Assembly: GCF_024763615.1 (NCBI RefSeq)
Contig: NC_077224.1
Coordinates: 77,758,712-77,822,711 of the forward strand
Direction of reading: 5' to 3'
Length of the DNA stretch: 64,000 nucleotides
Origin: Phlebotomus papatasi
Lineage: Eukaryota > Arthropoda > Insecta > Diptera > Psychodidae
Part shown: positions 1 through 10,802 of the stretch, in pieces
How positions within the stretch are numbered: position 1 is the first letter of the stretch
How the letters are laid out: each line of letters begins with the position of its first letter
Notes under the pieces: model-generated
What the model was told of the DNA's origin: nothing
The model's database searches: none
Seen by the model: only the letters and a program-made list of their open reading frames with translations
Translations under genes and position numbers: made by a program

Positions 1-248
1 CTCAAACTACGCCACACCGCTTTTTTCATTTGCAAAGGTTGTCTAGGCAGACGTGAAAATGCCATTGACTTATTCCTAATAATGTTTTTCCAAGGTCAAA
101 GCTTAAATAGCTCTAAAAAGTGTATTTCTGATTTTATTGAGGTTAGTTTGGATTCGTCGGAAAGGTCTTTGAATTTCTGGCAAGTGTAAACTAATTTCAA
201 GCCATTACTAATCGGTTATAAACCTGTTATAAAGAATAGTTTTATCTA

Positions 249-755
249 CACAGAAAAAAAAAATATTTTGTAAAATTGTTCGTAAATGTTTGTGAAATGA
301 TATGGAGGACTTACAAAATGCTCGTGAATCGTATAACCCACAAACAAATTCGTAAAATTTTGTACTTTTTCACAAACATTGTTCGTGACACGATCACTTA
401 ACGAGCATTTTTTGTACTTTACAAACATTTGTTCGTAAATGTTCGTAAACACACAAAAAAATGTTCGTAAAATTTTGTCATTTGTTCGTAAATTTTTCTT
501 CGTCTGGCAAAAATTTACGGACAAATGACAAAATTTTACCAACATTTTTTGTGTGTTTACGAACATTTACCAACAAATGTTTGTAAAAGTACAAAAAATC
601 TTCGTCAAATGATCATTTTACGAACAATGTTTGTGAAAAAAGTACAAAATTTTACGAACTTGTTTGTGGGTTATACGATTCACGAGCATTTCGTAACTCT
701 CCCATAGGATTTCACAAACATTTACGAACAATTTTACAAAATATTTTTTTCTGTG
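249..755. mobile_element. palindromic MITE, family A copy 1 (CACAGAAAA ends, TA target site)
   Basis: The left end CACAGAAAAAAA followed by a TTTTGTAAAATTGTTCGTAAA block is repeated as its reverse complement at the right end, finishing in TTTTTCTGTG. TA dinucleotides flank both ends (247-248 and 756-757). Almost the whole 507 bp folds on itself through words such as TTCGTAAA, ACAAACAT and AAAAAATGTTCGT. There is no transposase, and open frames inside are products of the palindrome. A second copy lies at 14808-16107. TA duplication and terminal inverted repeats fit a non-autonomous Tc1/mariner-type element. Confidence 0.85.
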
Positions 756-898
756 TATGCAATTTTGGACGCTCTTTTGAGTGGTCTTCAAATCTATTTA
801 AATTTAAATCTATTCATTTAAATACTTGAACTCATGGATACGATGCTTTTTTCAATAAATTGAGATGTTAATATTCTTTAATAAGATCTAAACAAATA

Positions 899-1557
899 GG
901 GGAAAGTGAGGTGGTCTCCCTTCGAACGTTCATGCCTTCGAATAATGTCAATTTCTTTTGTTTTTCATAATAGATTTACACTAAATTATCATAGAATTAT
1001 CAACAATTGATGATAGGGTAAGTGTGCCAAATTCCGGTCAGCTTGCAATTTCGGCCATATTTTTTGTTCCTCTAATTTCCATGAATTTTTAGTTTTTGCA
1101 TTCTCTTGAGATTGTATTATGCAAAAAAATAACTATATAATAATAAAAATGTCGCTTCGACGAGCAAGATGATCTGAAAAAGGCATTGGTAGAATTCCGG
1201 AAGGGCAAAGAACTAAGAGAATGAAGGTGGCCGAAATAGGCCACCAATGCTATGTCTATATTTTTATTCATTTAAAAATGTATTAAGAATGATTCTAGAG
1301 AAAATAAAGATGATAAACTGTCCGCAAGGTTCCAAGCAACACTTCTTATAAAAGAGTAACAAAAATATTCAATTTTTATTAAAAATATTACATTTCAAAC
1401 TTGAGACTTTGTCGCTTGCATGCAACTATGCCGTAATTTGGCACACTTACCCTAAGCCAATTAATATTAATTAGAAATATGTAAGTCTTTTAGGAAAACG
1501 AGAAGAAAATTCACATTATTCGAAGGCATGAACGTTCGAAGGGAGAGCACTTTCCCC
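899..1557. mobile_element. foldback element with GGGGAAAGTG ends and a nested MITE
   Basis: About 50 bp from the left end (GGGGAAAGTG, then CTCCCTTCGAACGTTCATGC and CTTCGAATAATGT) recurs inverted at 1513-1557. TA flanks both ends (897-898, 1558-1559). The interior is interrupted by another element at 1016-1452. The terminal GGGGAAAGTG is shared with the element at 36075-36290, although the next bases differ. Confidence 0.8.
1016..1452. mobile_element. MITE family B (GGGTAAGTGTGCC ends), copy 1, nested
   Basis: Terminal inverted repeat GGGTAAGTGTGCCAAATTCC at the left, GGCACACTTACCC at the right, TA on both sides. Inside are the family signatures TTGCAATTTCGGCCA and CTTGCATGCAACTATGCC. It lies inside the foldback element 899-1557, so it inserted later. 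Further copies: 10375-10800, 19411-20459 (longer), 20785-21206, 27426-27868 (reverse orientation). Confidence 0.85.
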
Positions 1558-2216
1558 TATTACGAAATTCTTTTGGAGTTATAGCATTCTAAGTAACAAA
1601 TTCTTTCATGTTAAAAAAAAGTTTCTTTTATTTTGTGCAAAATATTGAGATAATCTTAAAGAAAATCAACGGTGTTCTATCTTATTATTAGAAAACTATT
1701 TCTTGATTTTGAACTTGTGGTATTTCAAAGAATTATTTATAGCTTTACAGCATTTTTTTTTTCAATGAGACTCTAATTGTTCCCTTGAACGCTTGACAAG
1801 GTTTTTTTGAAGACTTTGCTAATGAGTTCGACAACCTCTTGATTTATCATCAAAATAAATCTTTTTTTTTCTTGAAATGCGATATTTCAATATTGCTTTT
1901 GGAGAGAATATCAAAAACGTCTGTCTATTTATAGTTAATTAGACTGAAAAAATATTTAGAGAGCATTGGGTTTTGCAGACCGATAAACAATTATATCATT
2001 GAATTATTTATAAAGCTATTATAAAGCTTCCTTTGCTGATTTTCAGGCGAATGCTTCTTTATATTTACACATTGAAAAAAAAATTATATTATATTATGTT
2101 AGTATATTTTTTATGGTTGAGTGAATGAAACAATTAAGGTGGTTATTTTGTATATTTTTTTTGGTGGGAAGAAAATACAGGGATTTTAAGTGGGAATGTC
2201 TGAATTATGTTTTCAG

Positions 2217-2893
2217 GCGAAGAAACTGCCTGGTCATCTCAGACGACAGACCACGATGTGGATGACTTTCTGCCAGAGGTCAATGAGAGTAATCTGTTTG
2301 TGTTGCAAAAAGCTGGGGAAGAGGCTGTGATAACAACTCCAGTAGGCACAACGGAATCCCACACGAGTAGCCACAGTGAGGATGCAGACTCACTGCCGGC
2401 TGATCTTATGATACCAGAAGGTAGTTTGCCGGATGTTGAGGTGGAGGATGAGGAGGAATCGGATATATGTGACGATGACATGGAGGATCCGGGTAGGGAA
2501 GTTATTGATGTGCAAAGTGACGGGTTTACCTTCAAAACGGGACATTTCAATAGGGACACATCGTCTTCGGACGAAGATAGTATGGCTAGGGGTTTGAATT
2601 TTCAGGATTACAGCCTCGTGGATGCGCCCGAGGAGGCGTCGATAAAGTACAAAATGGGTGCGGAGGCTGTCAGTAAAGGTGCTTCATCAAGTCTGCCATT
2701 TGGGATCAATGAGGCGTGGAATGTTGTGGGTAGTTTTCTCAAAGCATCAAATCCCACCACATCGAGTCATACAGAACCACTTACGAGAAAAGTTTCCCAT
2801 CCACCTGCAAAAGTCATCCAAAAATCCCCAGATTCATCCGATGAGTCAGAATTTGAGATTCTAAGTCAGGATGAACTCAATTCAGCCTCTTAG
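2217..2893 (+). CDS. C-terminal exon of a reticulophagy receptor (RETREG/FAM134-like)
   Basis: This is the last coding exon, entered through a TTTTCAG acceptor and ending at TAG; about 225 residues. The encoded tail is acidic and low in complexity (E/D/S-rich). Near the end it carries S-D-E-S-E-F-E-I-L-S-Q-D-E-L, an LC3-interacting (LIR) motif with an acidic/serine lead-in and the core F-E-I-L. FAM134/RETREG proteins end in a very similar element (D-D-F-E-L-L-D-Q-S-E-L), which is the basis of the name. In that family an N-terminal reticulon-homology hairpin bends ER membrane while the disordered tail recruits Atg8 for ER-phagy. The reticulon part must lie upstream of the window. AATAAA at 3031-3036 is a likely poly(A) signal. 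Alternative: another Atg8-binding protein with a convergent LIR. Confidence 0.6.
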
Positions 2894-3700
2894 TTCTCAA
2901 AAAAAAATTTTTTAAAAAATACCGATCCGAAAATAAGTTAAAGTGAAAAAAAGAAGTTAAAAAAAAACTCAAAGAAAGTGTAACTGTATCCTTTTGTCTT
3001 TTAAACCCCGCCCCCTGAATACGGTTTTGAAATAAACAAAAAAATAAACCATCGCGAGAGTATAGTAGAAAAATTTTAAATGTCCTATTTTTATTTTATT
3101 TTGTTTTTTGTTGGTTCTCACAGAGCTTTAATAATTTTATTTTTATTTTATATTAAAAAAAAAAGAAAATATAAATTTGTTTATTAATGTGTAAAATTTG
3201 ATAAATGAATTCTTCCCTATAGAAATTTTCAATGTGACTTTCCTTCTACTTTGAGTTTCTCAAATAACTCTCAAAATTTTTTCTCTAAAAAAAAACTTGT
3301 ATATTTCAGTTTTTTTTTTGCAAAGTGATGAATTTTAAAAATATGTATCTTACTAGTTTGGAGTCCTCTTTTTTGTAGAAGTTGTAATATTTATTCTGTG
3401 TACAAGAAGAATAAAAGAAAAACGAAAAATGCATTTTGAGTGTTTTATGGGAGTTTTGCAGTGGGAATTTGTCGATGTCTGCCCTGCATGCAGTATATTT
3501 TTTTTCCTTTTCCTTTCAGCACTTCTGTTGCTTTACTTCTTTTGCATTTAATAGTGATAGATGAGCAAAGGGGTGAATAGCTTGGGAAAATCTGGAAATA
3601 TCTTGCACCTTTAACAAACGTCTATTTATTAAACTCATTAACGGCGACACAGTTAATGAGTTTATCCAAATTCCTGACAAGTTGACTAAGGTAAAGTATA

Positions 3701-3848
3701 ATGCCCAACGCACAATAACTTTTGTTTGTAGACATGTTTTCAAAATTGCATACGAGAGTGAGCGAGATAACTAGATCTAGATCCCACTCACTCTCATTGA
3801 AATGTCAAAAACATGTTTACAAAACAAAAGTTATTGTGCGTTGGGCAT
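3701..3848. repeat. short near-perfect palindrome
   Basis: ATGCCCAACGCACAATAACT with TTTTGTTTGTA at the left is repeated inverted as ACAAAACAAAAGTTATTGTG with CGTTGGGCAT at the right. The centre contains CTAGATCTAG. The whole 148 bp can form a hairpin. Flanks are TA-rich, but no clear target duplication can be assigned. Confidence 0.7.
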
Positions 3849-4441
3849 AAGGGTGTGTTATTTCATAAATAATACGAATCAGTTAGTATTTCATACAAAT
3901 TGAATACAAAACATAGTAAAAATCATAAAAAGGCGAAGCGTGAAAGAGTTTCTTAAACAAAAGTCGCATTTTTCAGCAAATTATGTCATATTTCTTGATA
4001 TTAAAAAAAAATCAAGAATAATTTGACATTTTCTTAAGGAATTATTTCAATTATTACCCTTACACCTTACAGATTAATTGAGAATTTAACTCTTTCGCGT
4101 CACACTTTTATTCAGCAGATGAATTCATGTAAAATTGAATTTTTCCTAATGCTTTATGATCAAATATCATAGTTCAGAGAGGAAAAAAATTTTCTATTGC
4201 GTGAAAACTCGAAAAAACCCCCGGGTCATATATGACCCTATTGTCCTCAAGGGAAGTGTACATACCATTTTCAAAATCTATATCATGGGCTTTGTAAGAG
4301 TTTTTTTTAGCATGATGTTATTAATTTGGCCAAAACCATGGCAAACTGGATTGTCTTGATGAACACTGTACTCCTGGTGTTCAAGGAATCTTCCTAGTAA
4401 TCCCTTGAACAGTCACTGTCACAATATTTTGAGTGGTAAGG

Positions 4442-5098
4442 TAAGGTACTCTCTAGTCGGCCGTTTAACAAGTCGGCCACTATGTGTTCTTCAAGTCGGC
4501 CGGTGGAATTATTTATTCATATTATATAATTTTGCAATAATATTCCAGGAGTTTTATAACATCATAAGGTCAATAATTGTGTAAATAACACAAATGACCG
4601 AGAATACAAATGAAATTAGACACAAAACATTAAAAAATTATTAAAAGTCATAGGATCCAAATTTACCTTAAGCAATATTGGTCATTTTTCAGCATAATTT
4701 GATGTTCTTTATAATATTCACGACATTTTTTCACAAAGAGTTATTCGATTTATTACCTGTACAGATTACTTTAGCAGTCAAATTTTGAGTCAAACCGCAA
4801 GTTGAGAACTTTAACTAACTCACTGTGCAATAAATTTATTTTCATTATCATTATTGATAAAAATATTAATTTTCTGTCTTAACTGTGAAGGTGTGAAATT
4901 TTAAAGCCATGTTCCTCAATTCGGCCGGCTAAATAAAAGAATAAAAAGAATTTTTCCCTTACAATTTTTTATTTTCTTAAAATTACTATTCTTTAAAGGT
5001 TTTCTTTCTTTCTTTCTCAATATCCTTTTGTAGTCCGTAAAAACGTTACGAGCTTTTAAAATTTGAAAAATGGGTGGCCGAAGCGAGACTCTACTGTA
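4442..5098. mobile_element. degraded element with TCGGCC repeats and CGAGACTCTACTGTA end
   Basis: The left part carries three TCGGCC motifs (about 4457-4500) and the right part TTCGGCCGG and GGTGGCCGAAGCGAGACT, closing with CTACTGTAG. The right end matches the end of the CAGTAGAGTC family (60802-61131). The left end is mutated, so the boundary is approximate. Confidence 0.5.
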
Positions 5099-5610
5099 GT
5101 CAAAAAAATTGTTTTTCCCCGGGTCATATTGACCCTAATGACGTGAAAGAGTTAACTCCTCTAATTCCTTATCAGGCACGATCTTTTAGAAAATTATTGT
5201 TTAGGATTGGATTATAAAGGCAAATGATTCATTAGATTTTGAAAAATCAATAAAATTACTTGTTATTTAGATTTTTTTGAACTTTCGGGAACTGAGCTAA
5301 ACTTCCAGTCTAAAGCCAGTATTAGGCATAGGTCGTAAATGTTGTAAGGTATTTTATTGAAAATTCTCGTTCTCTTTTTGATAAATTTTCTATTTTATTT
5401 TTCTGTTTGAGATTTTCAACCCAAACTTTCAAGATATTGGTATTTATTTCCACTTGGAGAATTTTTGCTAAACAGAAAAGCTTGCAGTAAAAGTTTTCTC
5501 GTGAACTTTTAAGAAAATATATTTTATTTCCTTGCCTCTTGGAATTCTTACATCCCTTACATCTGCATTGCATGATGCCAGGTTATTCACCCGCAATAAA
5601 GAAAAACACT

Positions 5611-6637
5611 TTACTGTGTAGTGGCTTCTGGTGCTTTTGGCGATACCTCCTTAGCTTTAGCACCTTTCCGCATAGGCAGAACACTGAGAATCGCCTCCTT
5701 CCAGGACTTCTTCTCCGTGACCCGTAGCAGTATTTCAAACACTGTAAACACCGAAAAATATGCTGTAAATAAATCTTTTTAGTATGATGACAATTTTCTG
5801 TCCTAATCACCATGATTTATCGTCAAAACTGTCCTTGTCTTTATCACAACATTTTCATTGAGTGGCAATCGGGCATGCCTGAGTCCCTTGTCTTCGGCTA
5901 TTTTGTGGCACAGTCCCTTCTGCGAATTGTGATCAACAAGACCACCAATGATATACACGTGATTGTCTTCGAGGGTATCCAACACGTTGTCAGAGTCACT
6001 CGTGAGGTAGACAATTTTCTCCCGGTCAAAGAGTTCCAGGAATGATTCATGGGAGATCTTCACCTGGTTAAACAATTCAGAGTGAGATGGATTTTTTTGA
6101 ATAAATCCAGATTATGCTGCGTTTACCCACATCCCAGTTCTGATACCCATCATTCCGCTCCAAAGTCTTGTGTATTCTCCCATCCTTCTTGATGCCCGTG
6201 AAGAACAGCGGGATAGGCGTCTGGGAACGCCGGTTTACCGTGTAGATCCGGAGAAGTTGCTTCACGCACTTGCAGATGTCCTTGTCAATCATCAGATCAT
6301 CGAAATCCAAATCGACAGCCACGGAGATGGGGCTGGGACTTTTGGATGTTGTATTGTACTTCAATTCCTTCCTGGACGGAGATGTCCTCTCAATTCCAGC
6401 TAGGATAGCTTGTTGTCGCTTCAGTCTCTGCTTCTCCCGTTCCTGCTGGCGCTTTATCTTCTTCCGGACTTCCCATTTCTGCATCTTGGCCAGTTTTTTG
6501 ATCTTCCTCTTCGACAGCACTTCTGTGGGGGGTTCGGAAGCAGATTCTGCGGGAGTTTCAACATTTTCCAGACAAGGCTTCTTTGCCGATGGCTGTTCTT
6601 TCTCTTCTGGACGGTCTGCTCCGACTTCTGAAGACAT
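5611..6637 (-). CDS. TRMT10: tRNA (guanine-9-N1)-methyltransferase, TRMT10A-like
   Basis: Predicted exons 6637-6131, 6063-5811 and 5741-5611 join in frame to 296 residues. The first intron uses GTGGGT and a short 67 bp length; the second splits a valine codon. Residues about 40-80 are a Lys/Arg/Glu-rich helix, followed by a SPOUT methyltransferase domain. Recognisable motifs are Y-L-T-S-D-S-D-N-V-L (188-197) and Y-I-I-G-G-L-V-D-H-N (206-215), containing the family's invariant Asp at 213, then K-G-L and the C-terminal R-K-G-A. Family members methylate N1 of purine 9 in tRNA using S-adenosylmethionine; nuclear/cytosolic localisation is expected for the TRMT10A branch. Length is slightly below vertebrate TRMT10A. 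A possible poly(A) signal (reverse complement TTTATT) is at 5523-5528. It is head-to-head with GOT1. Confidence 0.93.
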
Positions 6638-7245
6638 TTTAAGGTGCTCCTATGATGTATGTCGAGGCTTCTGCAGGCACTTTCACTCAAAACCTAACCT
6701 CAATTTAGGAAAGTTTCATGAAATTCAGGTAAATCTTCTCGCTTATGGTCTGAAAATGATTCCAAAATCTTTATAATATGGAAATAAACATTGTTTTCCA
6801 TTCGTCGAGCCCCTATTCATGTTGATTGGATGCTATTTCTCTCTATCTTCATCAATTTACCAATTTTAAAATGTTTTTCCGGCTCTAAGGACCAAAAAGA
6901 ATATCTTTTGGTTGCAATATCTGCGCCTACTCTGACTGAAAGGTTGCATTTTGTTTTGGAGACGTCATCACTGTCAACTCTGAAGGGATGTTTTTCCCAA
7001 AAAACTAACCGCTTTTTCTCAGTATTTCTCACAATTTCTACCCATAAATCTCAGTTGAAGTGAAAATTTAGTTCATTGTTGTTCTATTTGCAATAAAAAT
7101 AGTAAAAAATGTGCATTTTTGAGAAAATGGCAGCTCCGTGAAAAAAGCCAGTGACGTGGAGATTTGTTAGGTTAGGTGACGAAGATAAACTTTTGGAGGG
7201 TGATTTAGAAATTAGTTTTTAGAGGATTTCCAGCAGCCGGACAAC
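6638..7245. promoter_or_regulatory. shared intergenic region between divergent TRMT10 and GOT1
   Basis: The two start codons are 608 bp apart and face away from each other, so both promoters must lie here. No TATA box at a convincing distance was seen on either side. On the minus strand an open frame of about 75 codons (7032-6817) is unbroken but matches nothing I recognise. It may be chance, an upstream exon or an old remnant. Confidence 0.4.
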
Positions 7246-7804
7246 ATGTTTGAGATCACAGATACACAGAGTAAGAATTCCAGAAAATTTACCAAACATT
7301 CCCCGAAGAATTTATTGCAGTCTAAATGGTTTTTTTCTTCGTCAGAAATTGGGGTTGGTTTAGCTGGTTTTGGGATATCTTTCCTCTTCCTTGGCATCCT
7401 CCTGCTCTTCGACAAAGGACTTCTGGCCATTGGGAATGTAAGTCACACCCATCAGCTCAACAATCACCAAACTCTTACTACTCTCACTCCCATTTAAGAT
7501 ACTTTTCCTCTGCGGACTTGCCTGCGTTATTGGCCTGGAGAGGACCTTCAGATTCTTCTTCCAGAAGCACAAAGTAAAAGCCTCCATCGCCTTTTTTGGT
7601 GGTATTGTCATTGTCCTCGTGGGCTATCCACTCATAGGAATGATCCTGGAGATCTATGGCTTTGTCCTTCTCTTCAGTGGCTTCTTCCCCGTCGCCATAA
7701 ATTTCCTGAGAAGGGTTCCAGTTTTGGGATCCTTCCTCAATATGCCGGGTGTGAGTCGAGTAGTGGATAAATTGGCTGGAGACTCCAATCGGACGACGGT
7801 ATGA
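7246..7804 (+). CDS. GOT1: vesicle transport protein GOT1
   Basis: Predicted exons 7246-7270, 7346-7437 and 7499-7804 join to 140 residues, close to the usual 138 for Got1 proteins. The start is M-F-E-I-T-D-T-Q, with the first intron splitting a lysine codon. The protein has four hydrophobic segments: I-G-V-G-L-A-G-F-G-I-S-F-L-F-L-G, a second beginning I-L-F-L-C-G-L, a third around G-G-I-V-I-V-L-V-G-Y-P-L-I-G-M, and a fourth around I-Y-G-F-V-L-L-F-S-G-F-F-P. The P-V-L-G tail is typical. Got1 is a small tetraspan membrane protein of ER/Golgi vesicles that supports ER-to-Golgi transport. AATAAA at 7976-7981 is the likely poly(A) signal. Confidence 0.95.
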
Positions 7805-8253
7805 TAATTTTTCGCCCTAAAACAAAGACACATCATCTAAGGACAATTTTCCAGTTATTAATCCCATTTTTTGTAAAATACAAGTGGAGGATTGAGAGAC
7901 AATTTCTTAGTTTTTAATTCATCCTGAGCCTCATCTTGAGGCGAAGAATCATCTGTGTACAAGTGTATAGTGGAAATAAAGCATAAGGTGTTAATGGAAG
8001 TAATATTACTCTTGCTTTTCTTGCTTTCCAGGATTTTGCCGAATAGAGAAATGGAAGGCAGAAGATACAGTCTCATGGGATAAATAGTGACCCACCTGTT
8101 ATTTTTTCCGTATTTTTTTTTTGATAATCTTATGTTTAAACATTGTGCTTGGATTCTTTTACAACGATAATTAATAAATTTCAATTAAAATTTAATATTT
8201 TTAATTTTCAATTTTTTTTTATTCAGTAGACTGAGAAAAGATTTATAAAAATA

Positions 8254-9805
8254 CCGTCGTTGCGGGTGACTTTGCACGTTTTTTCGCTGTTTTTCAACTT
8301 TACCCTCAAAAATTGGACAGTTAAAGTGAAGGGAGGGGGGTTAATGTGTAAAATTATTTGTATTCAGTTGTTAATGAATGGATTTTGTGCCACTAACATT
8401 AATTTTATAAAATTTTACTATGTTTAAAAAAATCAAGAAAAAAGGCTTGCACTAAGGTGCGGGTGACTTTGCACTTTTTAATAAATACTAAAAAATCAAC
8501 AATTTCTGATAATAAACGACAATGAAGATCTTCACATCTAAGGGTAAGATGCACGAGATCTACAAGATGACGTGGTCGCCATCTTGATTTGACGTTTCTG
8601 TCCGCCATTTTGAATAACTGTCAAACCCTAAAACTGGTCCGATTGGATTGAAATTTTAGTATGTTGTAGCTGACGTCAAGACCTTTTCAAAACGTATCTA
8701 TGTTCCAGTCTACGTTAAGTATTTACCTTGATACAGAGGCTCAAAGTTTTAAATTTTGTAATACTCATATTTTAGCGGTCTTTATTTTTTAATATTCAAT
8801 ATTTGAAACCTAAACGAAATGCCTCAGTAACTATCAAAAATGGTTGAGACTTTTATTTTATATATTTATTTACTCTAACATAATTGAAAAAAAAAAACTA
8901 AACGAAAAGCGCATTTAACTAATTTTTTATTTTTCATCTTTGCGAAAACAGTTTTTAAGATTCTCAAATAATGCACTGTTATAAACAAAAACATTACTTT
9001 TCTTATTGTTTGTTTGTTAGATCTAATCTCCTAACGATAGCGCTGTCTTTTTTGTGGTGGTTTTGATAAAAGAAGCTCCCTGTAGTTCTATATTCATGAA
9101 AATGTCAAAATTTTGAACTTGGAGCCCCTATATCCAGGCAATCACTTGACCTAGGTCGGATTTTATATATGTTCTGAAAAGGCCTTGACATCAGCTAGAA
9201 CATACTAAAATTTCAGCTCAATCGGATGAGATTTTTGTTTTGACAGTTATTCAAAATGGCGGACAGAAACGTCAAATCAAGATGGCGACCATACCATCTT
9301 GTAGATCTCGGTCACTTTATATTAAGTTCCCACAAAATTGGATAATTTTTAACCAAATACTTCTATAATAAAGCTTTAGAAAGACCATTATATGCAATTT
9401 TATAACATAAATCATGCGTTCTTAGGAAGATAATGGAGAAAAAAAATATTTTAATAGAAATAATCCACAAAATCGAAGTGGATTATTCTAGCCAGATAAA
9501 TTTAGATTGGATTTGGGCAATTTACTACTCTGAAATCGATTTCGGAATTGCACCTTCAGATAACTTTTTCACGGAGCCGTTTTTTGACAAAATACCTATA
9601 TTAGCATTTCATTGACTATTACTGAAATTACAAGAATCCTTTTGAGGATCATTGTACCTTACTTGGTACATAACATATCCCTATATACTTTGACATGTTA
9701 GACCGGATCGGCGAAGACCATCAATAAGTGCTAGAATTTATGAAAGTCTTACGGACAGCAGAGTGCAAAGTCACCCCCCGAGTGCAAAGTCACCCGCAAC
9801 GACGG
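8254..9805. mobile_element. 1.55 kb element with perfect 24-bp terminal inverted repeats
   Basis: CCGTCGTTGCGGGTGACTTT plus GCAC at 8254-8277 is repeated exactly inverted at 9782-9805, with TA on both outer sides (8252-8253, 9806-9807). Subterminal copies of GCGGGTGACTTTGCAC occur at about 8459 and 9762. The interior carries a separate foldback (about 8554-9310) and no transposase. A partial relative (TGCGGGTGACTTTG) lies at about 41984. Identical ends suggest fairly recent activity. Confidence 0.85.
8554..9310. mobile_element. nested foldback element with ~75-150 bp arms
   Basis: The left arm begins CGAGATCTACAAGATG and includes GTCGCCATCTTGATTTGACG, TTTCTGTCCGCCATTTTG and AATAACTGTCAAA. 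The same string is present inverted up to 9310. The arms continue, with divergence, through a GACGTCAAG / TTGACATC segment and a CATACTAAAATTT motif. It sits between the termini of the 8254-9805 element. That motif also recurs in the repeats at 17.9-18.6 kb. Confidence 0.75.
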
Positions 9806-9807
9806 TA

Positions 9808-10372
9808 TATAAAATTATCAAACATTTAGTTTTACTTTTAAGAAGGGTAATGGACAGTTAAAGTTTATAAGATATTTTTACTGACGTGACTCTTATTTTT
9901 CTGGTAAGTGATAATTGCTGCTCATTTTATTTTGATAAATTTTGAAAGCAATTAACCGAATAATTTTATTCTTTTGCTTTTCATTTTTTTTCTAAATTTG
10001 TCCTGTATAGAAAGGCTTCAATTCATTATATTCCGTAAATTAATTAAGATTCTTAACAATGTCATTACTATAATCGCTATGATTCTTACAAAATCTCACG
10101 ATATCTGATCAGGCCGAAACTTTGGCACAATGTGTTTCATCACTCTCTGTTCCCTCATTACAAAAAGGGTGGCTAAAAAATTTTCCCGGCCTTTCGACCG
10201 TTTTTTCAAACTTAACAATTTGCAAACAAGTAATGATATCAACTTACGGTTTTCCTTATACCATTTTAAAGGCCCCCAATTTTTCCTCAAAGCTCCGTCC
10301 CTATGGCATTGATCGAACTTACATTTAAGAATGTTAAAGGTAACCTTTGAAACTTTTTGCAAAAGAAAACCT
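9808..10372. other. intergenic, nothing recognised
   Basis: AT-rich sequence between two transposable elements. No open frame with family resemblance, RNA gene or repeat was identified. Confidence 0.4.
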
Positions 10373-10374
10373 TA

Positions 10375-10800
10375 GGGTAAGTGTGTCAAATTCCGGCCGG
10401 CTTGCAATTTCGGCCACCTTTTTTGTTCCTCGAAATTCCATGAACTTTTAGATTTTACGTACTCTAGAGATTAAACAATACAAAAGAAGAACAAAAAATG
10501 TAGCTTCGACAAACGAGATGACGTGAAAAAGACATTGGAAGAATTCCCGAAGGGCAAGGAACTATGAAAATGAAGATGGCCGAAATAGGGCAACAAAGCT
10601 ATGTCTATATTTTTATTCATTTTAAAATATATTAAGAATGATTATAGAGTAAATAAAGACGGTAAACTCTTTACAAGGTTCCAAGCAACACTCTTTATGA
10701 AAGAATAAAAAAAAAATCAATATGTATTTAAAATATTACATTTCAAACTTGAGACTTTGACGCTTGCATGCAACTATCCCGAAATTTGGCACACTTGCCC
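10375..10800. mobile_element. MITE family B, copy 2
   Basis: Left end GGGTAAGTGTGTCAAATTCC, right end GGCACACTTGCCC, flanked by TA (10373-10374, 10801-10802). It carries the internal family signatures TTGCAATTTCGGCCACC and CGCTTGCATGCAACTATCC. No coding capacity. Confidence 0.88.
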
Positions 10801-10802
10801 TA

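Larger units (their letters stand above)
1..2216 (+). other. intronic sequence upstream of the RETREG-like terminal exon
   Basis: No exon was recognised here. The stretch ends in a 3' splice site (polypyrimidine tract and CAG at 2214-2216), so at least its right part is intron of the gene whose last exon follows. It holds two foldback elements (249-755, 899-1557), the second carrying a further insertion. The rest is AT-rich with nothing recognised. Confidence 0.5.
3037..5350. other. intergenic, AT-rich, with two inverted-repeat elements
   Basis: No coding sequence was recognised between the RETREG-like exon and TRMT10. It contains the foldback at 3701-3848 and a degraded element at about 4442-5098 listed separately. 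A second possible poly(A) signal for the upstream gene (AATAAAAG) lies near 3410. Confidence 0.5.

Noticed and set aside
246..707. Open frames of 106 and 60 codons overlapping on opposite strands
   Set aside because: They run through the palindromic MITE 249-755 and consist of its TTCGTAAA-type words; the same happens at 14867-15199.
6170..6776. Plus-strand frames up to 168 codons
   Set aside because: They lie opposite TRMT10 exon 1, which has clear family motifs and splice sites.
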